64,000 nt of DNA from NCBI GenBank assembly GCA_963764505.1, contig CAVXSP010000001.1, positions 1,860,001-1,924,000 of the forward strand. The letters run 5' to 3'. The notes beneath the pieces are model-generated. The model was not told where the DNA came from and searched no databases. It worked only from the letters and a program-made list of their open reading frames with translations. The stretch comes from CAVXSP01 sp963764505. Lineage in GTDB: Bacteria; Acidobacteriota; Vicinamibacteria; Vicinamibacterales; SCN-69-37. Positions 7,795 to 18,525 of this stretch are shown here, piece by piece (position 1 is the stretch's first letter; each line of letters starts with the position of its first letter). Made by a program: the position numbers and the translations under genes.

Positions 7795-9402
7795 ATGAGC
7801 GCCTCCGACCTCAGCCGCCGGGGATTTCTTGGGATGTCGGGCGCGACCGTGATCTCCGGGCTGGTGCCGCCGGGAGCCGGTGTGGCGCAGGGCGCGGCCG
7901 GTGCCGCCCAGACCTCCACTCTGAGGTCCCGGCCGAATCTGATCCTGTTCATGCCGGACGAGATGCGCGCCGACAGCCTGGCGTGTTTCGGCAATCCGTT
8001 GGTTCGCACGCCCAACTACGATCGGCTCGCGGCCGACGGCGCGAAGTTCTCGAACTGCCACGTGCAGTACCCCGTCTGCGGCGCGTCGCGCTGCAGCCTG
8101 CTCACCGGCTGGCCGACGAGCGTACGCGGCCACCGCAGCCTGTACTACTTCCTGCGGCCGGAGGAGCCGAACCTGTTCCGGTACGTGCGGCAGAGCGGCT
8201 ACGACGTGTTCTGGTTCGGCAAGAACGACGCCCTCGCCGCGCAGTGCTTCTACGACAGCGTCACCCAATGGTCGCCGACGGGAAACCGGCCGACCGGCGG
8301 CGGCGGCGGAGCGGCGGCCGGCGCGACGCCGGGCGGGCCCGTGACGTTCCTGCTGCCGGCCGCCGGCGACCGCCGGCAGATGGCCGACTACTACCTCGTG
8401 CAGTCGGCGATCGAGATCCTCCAGCGCAAGGAGACCGACCGCCCGTTCTGCATCTTCCTGCCGATGTCGCAGCCGCATCCGCCGTACACCGTGCCGGCCG
8501 ACTTCTACGACATGTACTCACCGGCCGACGTTCCCCCGCCGATCCCGCCCGGGCTGCCGAAGCGGCCGGACTTCCATCAGGCGATTCGGGAGGTCTGCCG
8601 CCTGCAGAATGTCCCCGAGGCGACGTTCCGCAAGATCAAAGCCGTGTACCTTGGCCAGGTCAGCTACGTCGACTGGCTGCTGGGCGAGCTGATGGAGGCG
8701 ATCGAGCGCACGAACCACGCGAACGACACGGCGCTCCTGTGCTTCACGGATCACGGCGACTACACGGGCGACTTCGGCCTCGTGGAGAAATGGCCGAGCG
8801 GCCTCGAGGACGTGCTCACGCACGTGCCGCTCCTCGCGCGCGTGCCCGGGGGCGCGCGCGGGGCCCACTGCGAGGAGATGGTCGAGCTGTTCGACGTCAT
8901 GGCCACCTGTCTGGAGCTGGCGGGCGTGCCGGCGCGCCATACGCACTTCTCCAGAAGCCTGGCACCGCAGCTCTCCGGCCAGCCGGGCGATCCCAATCGC
9001 GCGGCCTTCTGCGAAGGCGGGTACAACGTCTACGAGCCTCAATGCTACGAGCCGCTGGGGATCGGCGGACTGTATGGACCGAAGGTCCAGCTGCAGAACG
9101 AGCGGCCGGAGACGATCTCACGCTCCGCCATGGTGCGCACGCGCGACGCGAAGCTGATCGTGCGGCCCAACGGCCAGAGCGAGCTCTATCGGAACCGGAC
9201 GGATCCGCAGGAGCGCGAGAACCTGTACGGCGACAGCAGCGCGGCCGCGCTGCAGCAGGAGCTCACGGAGCGGCTGGCGCACTGGTACATCGACACCACC
9301 GGCATCGCGCCGTTCGACAAGGATCAGCGCAATCTGCCGCCGTACTATCCGGACCGGAAGGCGCCGGAGCCGGACTGGCGCCAGACACTCCTGGACAAGT
9401 GA
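7795..9402 (+). CDS. Tat-exported sulfatase (arylsulfatase family)
   Basis: AAGGAG lies nine bases before the ATG at 7795. The 535-residue product starts with a twin-arginine signal (LSRRGFLGMSGATVISG) and has the sulfatase order: metal-binding PDEMRAD (D55), the formylglycine site CGASR (C95 to R99, with Ala in place of the usual Pro), and FTDHGDYTGDFG for the distal metal ligands. Sulfatases hydrolyse sulfate esters, here probably of polysaccharides outside the cytoplasm. It needs a formylglycine-generating enzyme, which is not in this window. Confidence 0.9.
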   Translation: MSASDLSRRGFLGMSGATVISGLVPPGAGVAQGAAGAAQTSTLRSRPNLILFMPDEMRADSLACFGNPLVRTPNYDRLAADGAKFSNCHVQYPVCGASRCSLLTGWPTSVRGHRSLYYFLRPEEPNLFRYVRQSGYDVFWFGKNDALAAQCFYDSVTQWSPTGNRPTGGGGGAAAGATPGGPVTFLLPAAGDRRQMADYYLVQSAIEILQRKETDRPFCIFLPMSQPHPPYTVPADFYDMYSPADVPPPIPPGLPKRPDFHQAIREVCRLQNVPEATFRKIKAVYLGQVSYVDWLLGELMEAIERTNHANDTALLCFTDHGDYTGDFGLVEKWPSGLEDVLTHVPLLARVPGGARGAHCEEMVELFDVMATCLELAGVPARHTHFSRSLAPQLSGQPGDPNRAAFCEGGYNVYEPQCYEPLGIGGLYGPKVQLQNERPETISRSAMVRTRDAKLIVRPNGQSELYRNRTDPQERENLYGDSSAAALQQELTERLAHWYIDTTGIAPFDKDQRNLPPYYPDRKAPEPDWRQTLLDK

Positions 9403-9483
9403 GACGTGCGCCGCCGGCGCATCGCGGTTGGCTCCGGTCGCCTGACGTGCGACCATAGCCTCGGCCCTGCCAGCGGAGGAATC

Positions 9484-10407
9484 ATGACCCGACCAGCCGT
9501 GAGCGTTGCCCTGGCCGTTGCGCTTGGTGTGTCGGCGCTCGTGGCCCAGAGCTCGACCAGAACGATTTACGTCAGCGTCTTCGACGATGAGGGTGTCCCG
9601 GTCGCCGATCTGCCGGCGTCCGCGTTCACCGTTACGGAGAACGGCCGCGCGCAACAGGTCGTGGATGTCGGCCGTGCCACCGAACCGATGAAGGTGGCCC
9701 TGGTCGTCGACGACCACGGGCTCGGCCTGCCGGAGGTGCGCGAGAGCCTCGCGAGCTTCGTCGATGGCATGCCGGCGGGCGCGAGCATCGGACTGTTCTC
9801 GAGCGCGCGGCCGGAGTGGACGGTCGTTCCGTTCACGCGCGACCGTCCGGCGCTAAAAGAGGGTATTCAGCACCTTCTGCCCACGGCCGTCGGCGTGACC
9901 GCGGGCGGCTCGGCGCTCGACGATCTGGTCCGCCACCTGGCCAGGCAGTTCACGCAGGACGTCGTCGCGCGGCCGATCGTGCTGCTGGTCACCGTGGACC
10001 TGGGGTGCGGACAACAGGCGGCCGTCGGCGGCAATCCCGCGTGCGACCAGCCCGGTCCGCAGCTCGGCGGCTTGGGCGTCGCCGGATCGTATACGGCGAA
10101 CTGGGATCTCGTCCTGCAGGACGTCCGGCGCAGCCGGCTCACGTTCTTCGCGATCGCGGCCCGTCACACGGATCCGCGCGATCACAGTCCGGTCATCGAC
10201 AACAGCGCCGAGGTCTCCGGGGGGCACGTCGAGCTCGCCACGAGCGACGCGGGGATCGCGCCGGCGATCGCGCGCATCGGCGACGAACTGCTCGCACAGT
10301 ACGCCGTGACGTACTCAGCCGTCGCCGCGCCGAAGAACGGCAATCGACTTCGCGTCGCGGTGAAGTCCCCGAACCTGAAGGCGCGCGCGCCCGAGCGCGT
10401 GTATTGA
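9484..10407 (+). CDS. Secreted VWFA-related protein (acidobacterial type)
   Basis: GGAGGA precedes the ATG at 9484 by a few bases. The 307-residue product has a signal peptide (to about AQSS), an N-terminal Ig-like stretch (IYVSVFDDEGVPVADL, FTVTENGRAQQV) and a von Willebrand A-like fold from about residue 60 (MKVALVVDDHG, IVLLVTVDLGCGQQ). This architecture defines the VWFA-related family found mostly in Acidobacteriota. The classical MIDAS DxSxS is replaced by DDHG, so metal binding may be lost. Likely an extracytoplasmic adhesion or binding protein. Confidence 0.8.
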   Translation: MTRPAVSVALAVALGVSALVAQSSTRTIYVSVFDDEGVPVADLPASAFTVTENGRAQQVVDVGRATEPMKVALVVDDHGLGLPEVRESLASFVDGMPAGASIGLFSSARPEWTVVPFTRDRPALKEGIQHLLPTAVGVTAGGSALDDLVRHLARQFTQDVVARPIVLLVTVDLGCGQQAAVGGNPACDQPGPQLGGLGVAGSYTANWDLVLQDVRRSRLTFFAIAARHTDPRDHSPVIDNSAEVSGGHVELATSDAGIAPAIARIGDELLAQYAVTYSAVAAPKNGNRLRVAVKSPNLKARAPERVY

Positions 10408-10446
10408 GGGGGCCGTTCGGCAGCGCGCGGGCCCGGCGCCCCGCGG

Positions 10447-11437
10447 CTACCCGACAGGCAGGTTCAGCCGGAACAGCCGCTGCGCGTTGTCCCAGACGAG
10501 CTTGCGGAAGATGGCAGGGGTCGTCGAGCGCTGCAGCAGGCCGAGCGTTTCGCGCGCGACGCACTTGCCGGCCAGACGCGATGCCACCGGATTGTTGGCC
10601 TGCGACGTGCCGCTGCCCCGGCCATCCGTGCACCCGCAGTCGCTGCCGAAGTGCAGCTTGTCCTGGTGCCGTCGGAGGAAGTCCGCTCGTGAACATGGGG
10701 TCGCGCGAGAGCGCGTTGTTTCCTGAGTTGGCGGAGAGATCGCCGAACAGGTTCGCGTAGCCGCCGAGGAGCCTGTCCGTGACGCCGCCGCGCGTGACGG
10801 GACCGGTCGGATAGGCCTCCTGTTCGGCGTATTTCGCGTCGACGTTCGCCCAGAACGCATCGGCGTGGCCGATGAACTGCGTGCGAGGAAACTTCTTCAG
10901 CATCGCTTCGAACTGTTTGAAGCCCGTCGCCCAGACGCCTTCGCCCGGATAGTGCGGCACCTCCTGGAAGTGCACCAGGATCGGCACGGAGAGATCGCCG
11001 GCCAGCGCGTAGATGCGCTGGAACTCCGGCGCATCGGCAGCCAGGTGGAACTTCATCTCGCCGAACGCGCACGCGCCGTCCTTCACGGCGGCCGTCAACC
11101 GGGCCGCGGCGTCCGGCGCCGCGATGTTCGTCGCGGCAGACCAGGCGAACCGGTTCGGGTGCGCTGCGGAGATCTGGCGAACGGCCGGCCCGGATGTGTC
11201 GCGGGCGAGGAGCACGCATGCGCGGACGCCGCATCCGTCCATGTGGCTCACGTTCGCCTCGAGATTGGCGCGCGCGTGCAGGTGCGCATCGAGGACCGGC
11301 GCGGGCCAGACAGGCGGCGCGTCGGCCGACTGCGCGCGGGCGGACCCGGACGTCGCCGCACCAGCGCTCGCGACGACGACGGCTTCGAGGAACTGACGAC
11401 GGCTGAGGGGCATGGGGCGGTCCGGCGGGTTGGCCAT
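10447..11437 (-). CDS. Tat-exported amidohydrolase (frameshifted near 10683)
   Basis: Reading leftward, the protein begins with a twin-arginine signal (LSRRQFLEAVVVASAG) and the amidohydrolase-2 metal motif LDAHLHAR, continues through FIGHADAFWANV, and after SRDPMFTS must change frame to continue ADFLRRHQDKLHFGSDCGC and end RLFRLNLPVG. Removing one C from the pair at 10683-10684 restores one frame of about 330 residues. HLH, the His of IGHAD and the Asp of GSD are the expected metal ligands. Substrate unknown. The start is either ATG 11437 or ATG 11413, just before the Tat motif. Confidence 0.8.
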
Positions 11438-11459
11438 CAAGCTTACGACATCTTCGAAC

Positions 11460-12111
11460 TCATCTCGCTTGGTTCCCTGGAGTGGAGACGGCGCTTTCCG
11501 GGTGCCAGTGCATGCGGGCCGCTAGTCCGTCGATGCCGTGCTCGAGCTGCCAGAGCTCGGGTGGCCCGAAGGCGCCATAGTCGATGACCTGTTTGACCCG
11601 GCCCGTGCGAGTGACGACGGAGGTAATCACGGTTTCCAGGTCTGTTCCCGGAGCCGAGTACCCTGTCTTGCAGTGTCCAGAATCCAGAGGTCTCAACCAT
11701 CAGCGACAGCTGCGCAAGATCCGGTATGCCGGCGTATCCGAAGAAAGTGCCCACGCGATCGACGAATCGCTCGCCCTCGTAGGTCGCGGTACCCGACGAC
11801 CCCGTCCCGTCGAAATCAAATTTGACGGAGTAAATGGGACAGGGCCCGAAGCAACCGCGGCGACTGATGCCGATCGACCGATAGGGAATCGACTTGCGTG
11901 CCCGCTCGAACCACTGTGCGTCGCGATAGCCAACCGGAGAACGGAGGAAATCGAACGGGTCGCGCTCGGCGACTGCGAGTGCCTCGGCCTTCTTGGGCGG
12001 ATTCGGCCAGGCCCTGGATCCGAGGGTGACGAACAGGATGCCGGCGACCGTACCCACCGTCACGCCCGCGAGTGCCCCTACTGCCGCGGCCGTACGAGGT
12101 CGAATTGACAT
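11460..12111 (-). CDS. DUF6438-like membrane-anchored protein (frameshifted near 11661)
   Basis: The product has an N-terminal membrane segment (VGALAGVTVGTVAGILFVTL) and then the DUF6438 pattern: ISRRGCFGPCPIYSVKF, VDRVGTFFGYAG, FWTLQDR, and after a frame change YSAPGTDLETVITSV, GRVKQVIDYGAFGPPELW and LEHGIDGLAARM. One extra C in the CCC run at 11661-11663 explains the break; about 216 residues result. DUF6438 proteins have no established function; the CFGPCP core suggests a structural disulfide or metal site. It is divergent from the M28 peptidase gene. Confidence 0.75.
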
Positions 12112-12236
12112 GGTAGCGATCCGTTGTTTCGTCGCCCAGATGCATTCGACCCCGGGCCTGCAGAATCGTTCCCGAGCGGCGCGATTGCTTCACGCCGTCG
12201 TTGCTCGTATAGTGCGGCTCGTCCAGGAAGCATCTC

Positions 12237-13955
12237 ATGATCAGCACAGCCCGGATCGCGCTCGTCGGCGGCCTGGCGGCAGCGGCGTTCGCCGCCGTGA
12301 GCCTGCCGCTCGTCGCGAGCGAGACGATCGATTACGACGCCGTCAACAAGATCAAGCAGCAGGGGCTCGATCCGTCCACCTCGAAAGTGATGGAGATCTC
12401 GAGCTACCTGACGGACGTGTACGGCCCGCGGCTGACCGCGTCCCCGAACGTCAAGAAGGCCGCCGACTGGGCCGTTGCGCAGATGAAGTCGTGGGGACTC
12501 GCGAACGTGGCGGAGGAGCCGTGGACGCCGTGCCCGGCCGCTGCCGATGCCGGGGCCTCCGGCCGCGGCAGCCGTCCCGCCAGCTGCAACTTCCCGCGCG
12601 GCTGGGCGAATGAGAAATCCTACGTCGCAGCCGTCGAGCCCCAGGCGTTTCCGATTCCGGCCACGCCAATCGCCTGGACGCCCGGCACGCCCGGCCTGGT
12701 GCGCGGCGGCGCCGTGCTCGTCACCGACGGGACGCTCGAGGATCTCGAACAGCATCACGCGCCGGGGACGCTGAAGGGACGATGGGTCCTGCGGTCGGCC
12801 GTCCCCGACGTCGCGGCGTACTGGAATCCGCTCTCGGAGCGCTACAGCGTCGAGCAGCTCGACGGCATGTCCAGTCCGCCGCATCCACCGGAATTCGGTC
12901 TGGCGCCGCGGGGACGCGGGGCCCTCGGCGGGCGCGGCCGCGCCGCCGGCACGCCGTCCCAGGGCACGCCATGCAACCAGCGCGGCGGACCAAGTCCGTG
13001 CGACGCGTACCTGCGTGCGGAGGGCATTCTCGGCGCGTTCACCACCGACGCACGGGGGCACGGCATCTACACGGTCGGCGGATCGTCGACGACCGACCCG
13101 CAGGCGGCCTTCCCCCGGATCGTCATTCCAGCCGAGCAGTACGGCCGGATCGCGAGAATCCTCGAGAAGGAGCTGCCCGTCACGATCGAAGCCGATATCC
13201 GGAACACGTTCTCGCCAGACCCTCCGCTCTTCAACGTGGTCGGCGAGATTAGCGGCGCCGACAGGCCGGACGAGGTCGTCATGCTCGGGGCGCACTTCGA
13301 CTCGTGGCACGCCTCGACGGGGGCGACCGACAACGCCGCGGGCTCCGCGGCGATGCTGGAGGCGATGCGCATCCTCGAGGTTTCCGGCGTGAAGCTCCGG
13401 CGCACCGTGCGCCTGGCGCTCTGGACGGGCGAGGAGCAGGGGCTGCTGGGATCGCGCGACTACGTGGCGCGGCACTTCGGGACGACGGGCCAGGCTCGCG
13501 GAGCCGGACGCGGGAACGCCGCGCCCGCGGCCCTCCTGCCGGACGCGGCGAAATTCGCGGCCTACTTCAACATCGACAACGGGACCGGCGCCATCCGCGG
13601 CGTCTACCTGCAGGGCAACGACGCCGTCGCACCCATCTTCCGTGACTGGATGGAGCCCTTCCACACGATGGGCATGACGACCTTGACGATCGCGAACACC
13701 GGGGGGACGGACCACCTGTCGTTCGATGCGATCGGGCTGCCGGGCTTCCAGTTCATCCAGGATCCGATCGAGTACGAGACGCTCACCCACCACACGAACC
13801 TCGACGGGTACGAGCGGCTGCAGCCGGAAGACATGCGGCGGAACGCGACGATTGCGGCGGCGTTCGCCTTCCTCGCGGCCAACCGCGAGGACAAGCTGCC
13901 GCACAAGCCGGCGACGCCGGCCTTCACCGGCCGTCGTGGACGCGGCGGGAACTGA
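12237..13955 (+). CDS. Secreted M28-family zinc peptidase
   Basis: AGGAAG precedes the ATG at 12237 and TATAGT lies at 12208-12213. The 572-residue product has a signal peptide (to about VAS), a protease-associated-type insert with a Gly/Arg-rich loop (RGRGALGGRGRAAG), and the M28 metal motifs LGAHFDSWH, GATDNAAG, WTGEEQGLLG and GGTDHLSFD. It is probably a secreted or periplasmic aminopeptidase or carboxypeptidase. The C-terminus ends TGRRGRGGN and overlaps the convergent synthetase gene by 32 bases. Confidence 0.9.
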   Translation: MISTARIALVGGLAAAAFAAVSLPLVASETIDYDAVNKIKQQGLDPSTSKVMEISSYLTDVYGPRLTASPNVKKAADWAVAQMKSWGLANVAEEPWTPCPAAADAGASGRGSRPASCNFPRGWANEKSYVAAVEPQAFPIPATPIAWTPGTPGLVRGGAVLVTDGTLEDLEQHHAPGTLKGRWVLRSAVPDVAAYWNPLSERYSVEQLDGMSSPPHPPEFGLAPRGRGALGGRGRAAGTPSQGTPCNQRGGPSPCDAYLRAEGILGAFTTDARGHGIYTVGGSSTTDPQAAFPRIVIPAEQYGRIARILEKELPVTIEADIRNTFSPDPPLFNVVGEISGADRPDEVVMLGAHFDSWHASTGATDNAAGSAAMLEAMRILEVSGVKLRRTVRLALWTGEEQGLLGSRDYVARHFGTTGQARGAGRGNAAPAALLPDAAKFAAYFNIDNGTGAIRGVYLQGNDAVAPIFRDWMEPFHTMGMTTLTIANTGGTDHLSFDAIGLPGFQFIQDPIEYETLTHHTNLDGYERLQPEDMRRNATIAAAFAFLAANREDKLPHKPATPAFTGRRGRGGN

Positions 13956-16900
13956 GGCGGGGCTCGTCGCCGCCGGCCAGGAGATCGACCATCACGGCGG
14001 CCAGGTGGCGCACGCGCGGCTCGCGCACGATCGTGTCGTGCGCGCCTGGAACGAGCGCAGTGCGAATCGGGCCGGTGGCGAACCGTTTCCATCCGAGATC
14101 GGGATCGGGCAGTGCGCGCGCCAGCAGCTTGCGCGAGCGGGCTCGGATGACGGCGATCGAGCCGGCGTACGGTCCGGGCCGGTAGCTTCGCAGGGCGCCG
14201 TGAAGCGCGACCAGGAAGGCACGCGACGCTTCGGGGTAGCGCCACAGCCCGAGCGCGTGACGGATGTCCACCTCCTGCGCGTCCGCGCCGCGGCGGGCGC
14301 GCCGCATCTGACGCCACCACGTGACCTTGCTCCTGAGTCGGCCCCAGGCGGCGGCCACCCCGTCTCGGAGCCAGTCATCGTCGATCGCCCAGTACGCCGT
14401 CTTCTTCGGGATCTGGATCCAGTCCGCCGGTGAGAACAGCGGCGGACGCGGACGTCCAGGCGCCGGGCAGTCGATCATCGCCAGGAGCGCCACGCGTTCG
14501 CCGGCCAGCTCGATCTGCCGGGCCATCTCGTAGGCGATCAGGCCGCCGCCGGAGTAGCCGCCGAGATGGTACGGCCCGGTCGGTCGGACGCGGCGAATGG
14601 CGCGGATGTAGTGCTCGGCCATCTCCTCCACGGTCGTGTGGGCGGGCACGCCGTTCTCGGTCTGCACCCGCAGACCGAATACCGGCTGATCGGCGCCGAG
14701 GCGCGCCGCCAGCGGCTCGTAGGAGAGCACTTCTCCGCCGATGGCGTGAACGAGGAAGAGGGGGGGCCGAGTGCCGCCGTGTCGAATCGCGACGAGCGGC
14801 GACGAGTCGAGGGCCTGACAAGGCTCGAGGATCAGGCGGCACTGCTCGCGGATGGTGCCGTGCTGGAACATGGTCACCGGCGACAGGGTCACCCCAAGCC
14901 TCGCCTCGACTTCCGCGACGACCCTCACGGCCAGGAGCGAGTGACCGCCGAGCTCGAAGAAGTTGTCGTCGGGGTCGATGGCGGCGACGCCGAGGATTCC
15001 GCGCCAGATCTCGGCCACCACCGTTTCAATCTCGCCGGGGCCCAGGCCGGCGCGGGCCGCCGGAGGCTCCGCCGCGGGGCGCCCCGCCAGGAGCGTGGCG
15101 TCGATCGTGAGCGCCGGGCGTTCTGCGGTCGGTCTCGGCGCGGTCTCCGGAGACGGCGCGTGGTCCATCTGCGATTCGAGAATCTTCGACAGCGCGGACA
15201 GCGTGGGAAACTCGAAGAGGGTGCGCACGCCGAGCTGCACGCCGGTGAGGCTGCCGAGCCGGCTCACGGCCTGCGCGGCGAGCAGGGAGTCGCCGCCGAG
15301 CTCGAAGAAGCTGCTGTCGGACTCGAGACGATCGACGTGGAGCAGCGCGCGCCAGACCTCGGCCACCAGCGATTCGGTCGGAGTCGCCGGGCCGCCCGCG
15401 CGGCGTTGCGCGCGCACGTCTCTCGGAGCGGGCGGCTCCAGGCCGCGGCGGTCAATCTTGCCGTTCGGCAGCAAGGGAATCGAGTCCAGGACCTCGTAGA
15501 ATTGCGGCACCAGATGCTCCGGCAGGCGTGACCGGAGGTAGCTCCGCAGCTCGGCGGCGGCCGGAGGCCGCGCGGCGTCTCGGGCGACGCAGTAGGCCAC
15601 GAGGGTTCGGCCCGTCGCGGGCAGATCGTGCGCGGCGACGACGGCGCGCTGGACCCGAGGATGCGTCATCAGGGCCGCTTCAATCTCGCCGGGCTCGATG
15701 CGAAACCCGCGAATCTTGAGCTGGTCGTCGCGGCGTCCCAGGAACTCGAGCACTCCGCCGTCCAGGAAGCGGGCACGGTCGCCCAATCGGTACATCCGGC
15801 CCGGCGGGCCCGCGAACGGGTCCGGACGGAAGCGCGCGGCCGTCAGCACGGGATCGTCGAGATAGCCGAGAGACACGGCGTCGCCGCCAATCCACAGCTC
15901 GCCAGGAATCCCCGGCGCCACGGGCCGCAGCTCGTCGTCGAGCACGTAGACACGGGTATTGGAGAGCGGGCGCCCAATCGGGATCGACGGCCGGAGCGTG
16001 CTCTCGCGCGTGATCACGTGATACGACGCAAACGTCGTCGTCTCCGTAGGCCCGTAGCCGTTGATGACCATCGTGTCGGGCAGCGCCGCCAGCGCGCGCG
16101 CCACGTGTCCGACCGAGAGGGCCTCGCCGCCCGTGATGACCCACCGCGCGGTCCTGAGCGCGCCGGGGCGCTCGTCGACCACCAGGTTGAACAGCGCGGC
16201 GGTGAGCCACAGCACGGAGACGCCGTGCATCGTCAGGACCTGTTCGAGCTCGAACGGGGTCGGCAGGTCGTGCGGCGACACGACGACGGCGCCACCGCGC
16301 AGCAACGGACACCAGATCTCGAACGTCGAGGCGTCGAACGACAGGGGCGCGGCGTGCAGCACGCGAGAGTCGCCGACCGGAATCTCGGGCATGCCGTGCG
16401 CCAGGCGGACGATGGCGCGGTGAGGGACGCCTACGGGCTTCGGATCGCCTGTCGTTCCAGACGTGAAGAGGACGTAGGCCAGCGCCTCGGCGTCCTCCGC
16501 CGCGTCCAGATTCTCCGCTGAGAGCCGGCCGATGACGGCCGCCTCACGATCGAGCGCGATCACCGGCAGGGCGGCGAGGGGCAGGGCCCCGGCCAGGTCC
16601 GTGGTGGTCACGACGGCGTCGAGCGCCACGCGCTCGGCCATCCACGCCAGACGCTCGGGCGGATACGACGGATCGAGCGGCACGTACGCCGCGCCTGCCT
16701 TGAGAATGCCGAGCAGCGTGACGATGGTCTCGGCCGATCGGTGCAGGCAGACGCCTACCCGGGACCCCGAGCGGATTCCGGCGGCCCGGAGACGCCAGGC
16801 CAGCTGGTTGGCGCGGCCGTTGAGATCGGCGTACGTCAAGGACGTCGCGGCATCGACGACCGCGGGCGCCTCCGGATGGCGCGCGGCGTTCGTTTCGATG

Positions 16901-18364
16901 AGCCGGGCGACCGTCCGCTCCCGGGGATACGGCTCCGTCCGGCCGCTCCAGTCGCCGACGAGCGTCGCGACTTCCTCCGGCGTCGGGGGCAGCAGCGCGC
17001 CGATGGGCGCGTCGGGATCGGCCAGGACGGCTTCGAGGATCTGCCGGGTACTGCGCCAGGAACCTGAGCGCGGTCCCGGCGTCGAACAGGTCCGTCAGAT
17101 ACTCGAGCGTCGCCCGCCGGCCATCGTCGCGGTGGAAGATCAGCAGCCCGATATCGAACTTGGACGTGCCCGTGTCGATCACGCGGCGCTCGAGCGAGAG
17201 ATCGCCGGCCGTCCGCGTCTCGCCCACGGCGCCTGGGCTGTTGTCGAGGACGAACACCGTGTCGATGATCGGCGTCCGATCGAGGCTCCGCTGGGGACGG
17301 AGCTCCTGGACGAGCTTTTCGAAAGGCAGCTCCTGGTGCGCGTACGCGCTGAAGGCCACCTCCTTGACGCGCTGCACGAGCCCGCGGAACGTCGGGTTGC
17401 CGCTCATGTCGATTCGCAGCGGCACGGTGTTCAGGAAGAACCCGACGACCGGCTCCAGTTCCCGCTTCGTGCGATTGGTGATCGGGATGCCGATCACCAT
17501 CGCCTCCTGGCCGCAGGCCAGATGCAGGAGCGCCGCGTAGGCCGACAGGAGCGAGATGAACAGCGTCACCGCCTCTCGGCGGCTGAACGCCTCCATCGCG
17601 GCGATCAGTCGCTGCGGGAGGATGAGGTACTCCCGCGCGCCGTCGAAGCGCTGGACCGCCGGCCGTTGCCGGTCGGCCGGCAGCGCGAGCCGCGGCGGGG
17701 TGCCGAGATGCGCCTTCCAGTAGTTCAGCTCCCGCTCGAGCACGTCACCCTGCAGGTGCTCACGCTGCGCGACCGCGAAGTCGATGAACCGGACCGGCGG
17801 CTCCGGCAGCGGAGACGGCTCTCCCTTGCGGAATGCGTCGTACAGCGTCGTCAGTTCGCGGAAGACGATGCCGTTCGACCACGCGTCGTAGACGATGTGA
17901 TGGACGCACGCGACGAGCACGTGGTGCGACGGCGAGAGGCGGAGGAGGCGGGCGCGGAAGATCGGGCCGGTGGCGAGATCGAACGGCCGTCGTGATTCCG
18001 ACGCGATGATTCCGTCGGCTTCGGTCGCGCGCCGTGCGGCGTCGAGCGCCGAGAGATCCGCCAGCGGCACGGAGAATTCATCGACCGGCCGAACGGTCTG
18101 ATACGGCACCCCTCGCGCCGCAGGGAACGTCGTCCGCAAGGCGTCGTGGCGCCGCACGATCTCGACGATCGCCCGCGTGAACGCGCCCGCGTCGAGCGGG
18201 CCCTTCAGATCGACGACGAGCGGGATGTTGTAGGCCGGACTCCCCGGGAGGAGCTGGTCGAGGAACCACAGCCGCTCCTGCGCGAACGACAGGGGCGCAC
18301 CGGCGACGATGCCGGTGCATGGAATCGTCAGCGGCCGGTCCACGAGAATTGGCGGCTCCGCCAT
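13924..18364 (-). CDS. Non-ribosomal peptide synthetase, C-A-T-T-TE (frameshifted near 17047)
   Basis: With one extra base removed from the GGG at 17046-17048 the gene encodes about 1480 residues. Order: condensation domain (about 1-440; LSFAQERLWFLDQL, RHDALRTTF, active site HHIVYDAWS with Ala after the Asp instead of Gly); adenylation domain (about 480-985; YVLFTSGTTGDPK, NGYGPTETT, YRLGDRARF, LPNGKIDRR); carrier domain 1 (FFELGGDSLLA, near 1025); carrier domain 2 (FFELGGHSLLA, near 1141); thioesterase (about 1190-1440; GYSGGG nucleophile near 1270, VPGAHDTIV). Aligning by eye with GrsA gives the A-domain code D-A-F-W-I-G-G-T-F-K, the published valine code. The leading C domain implies an upstream donor, possibly the A-T protein at 21572. 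Divergent from the transporter operon. Confidence 0.92.
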
Positions 18365-18525
18365 GGCTCAAGCGCCGGACGGCGGGCGAATCGGGCGCCG
18401 GCCGTTCGAGCGGCAGCCGGTTTGCATGCCAGGGCCGTGCCCGAGCGGGCCTGGACCAGAATCCGGTCACTCGCTGCAGTTTCCGCAACCTCCGGCGGCG
18501 GCTAGTCAGCCGGACAGGGAACTAA

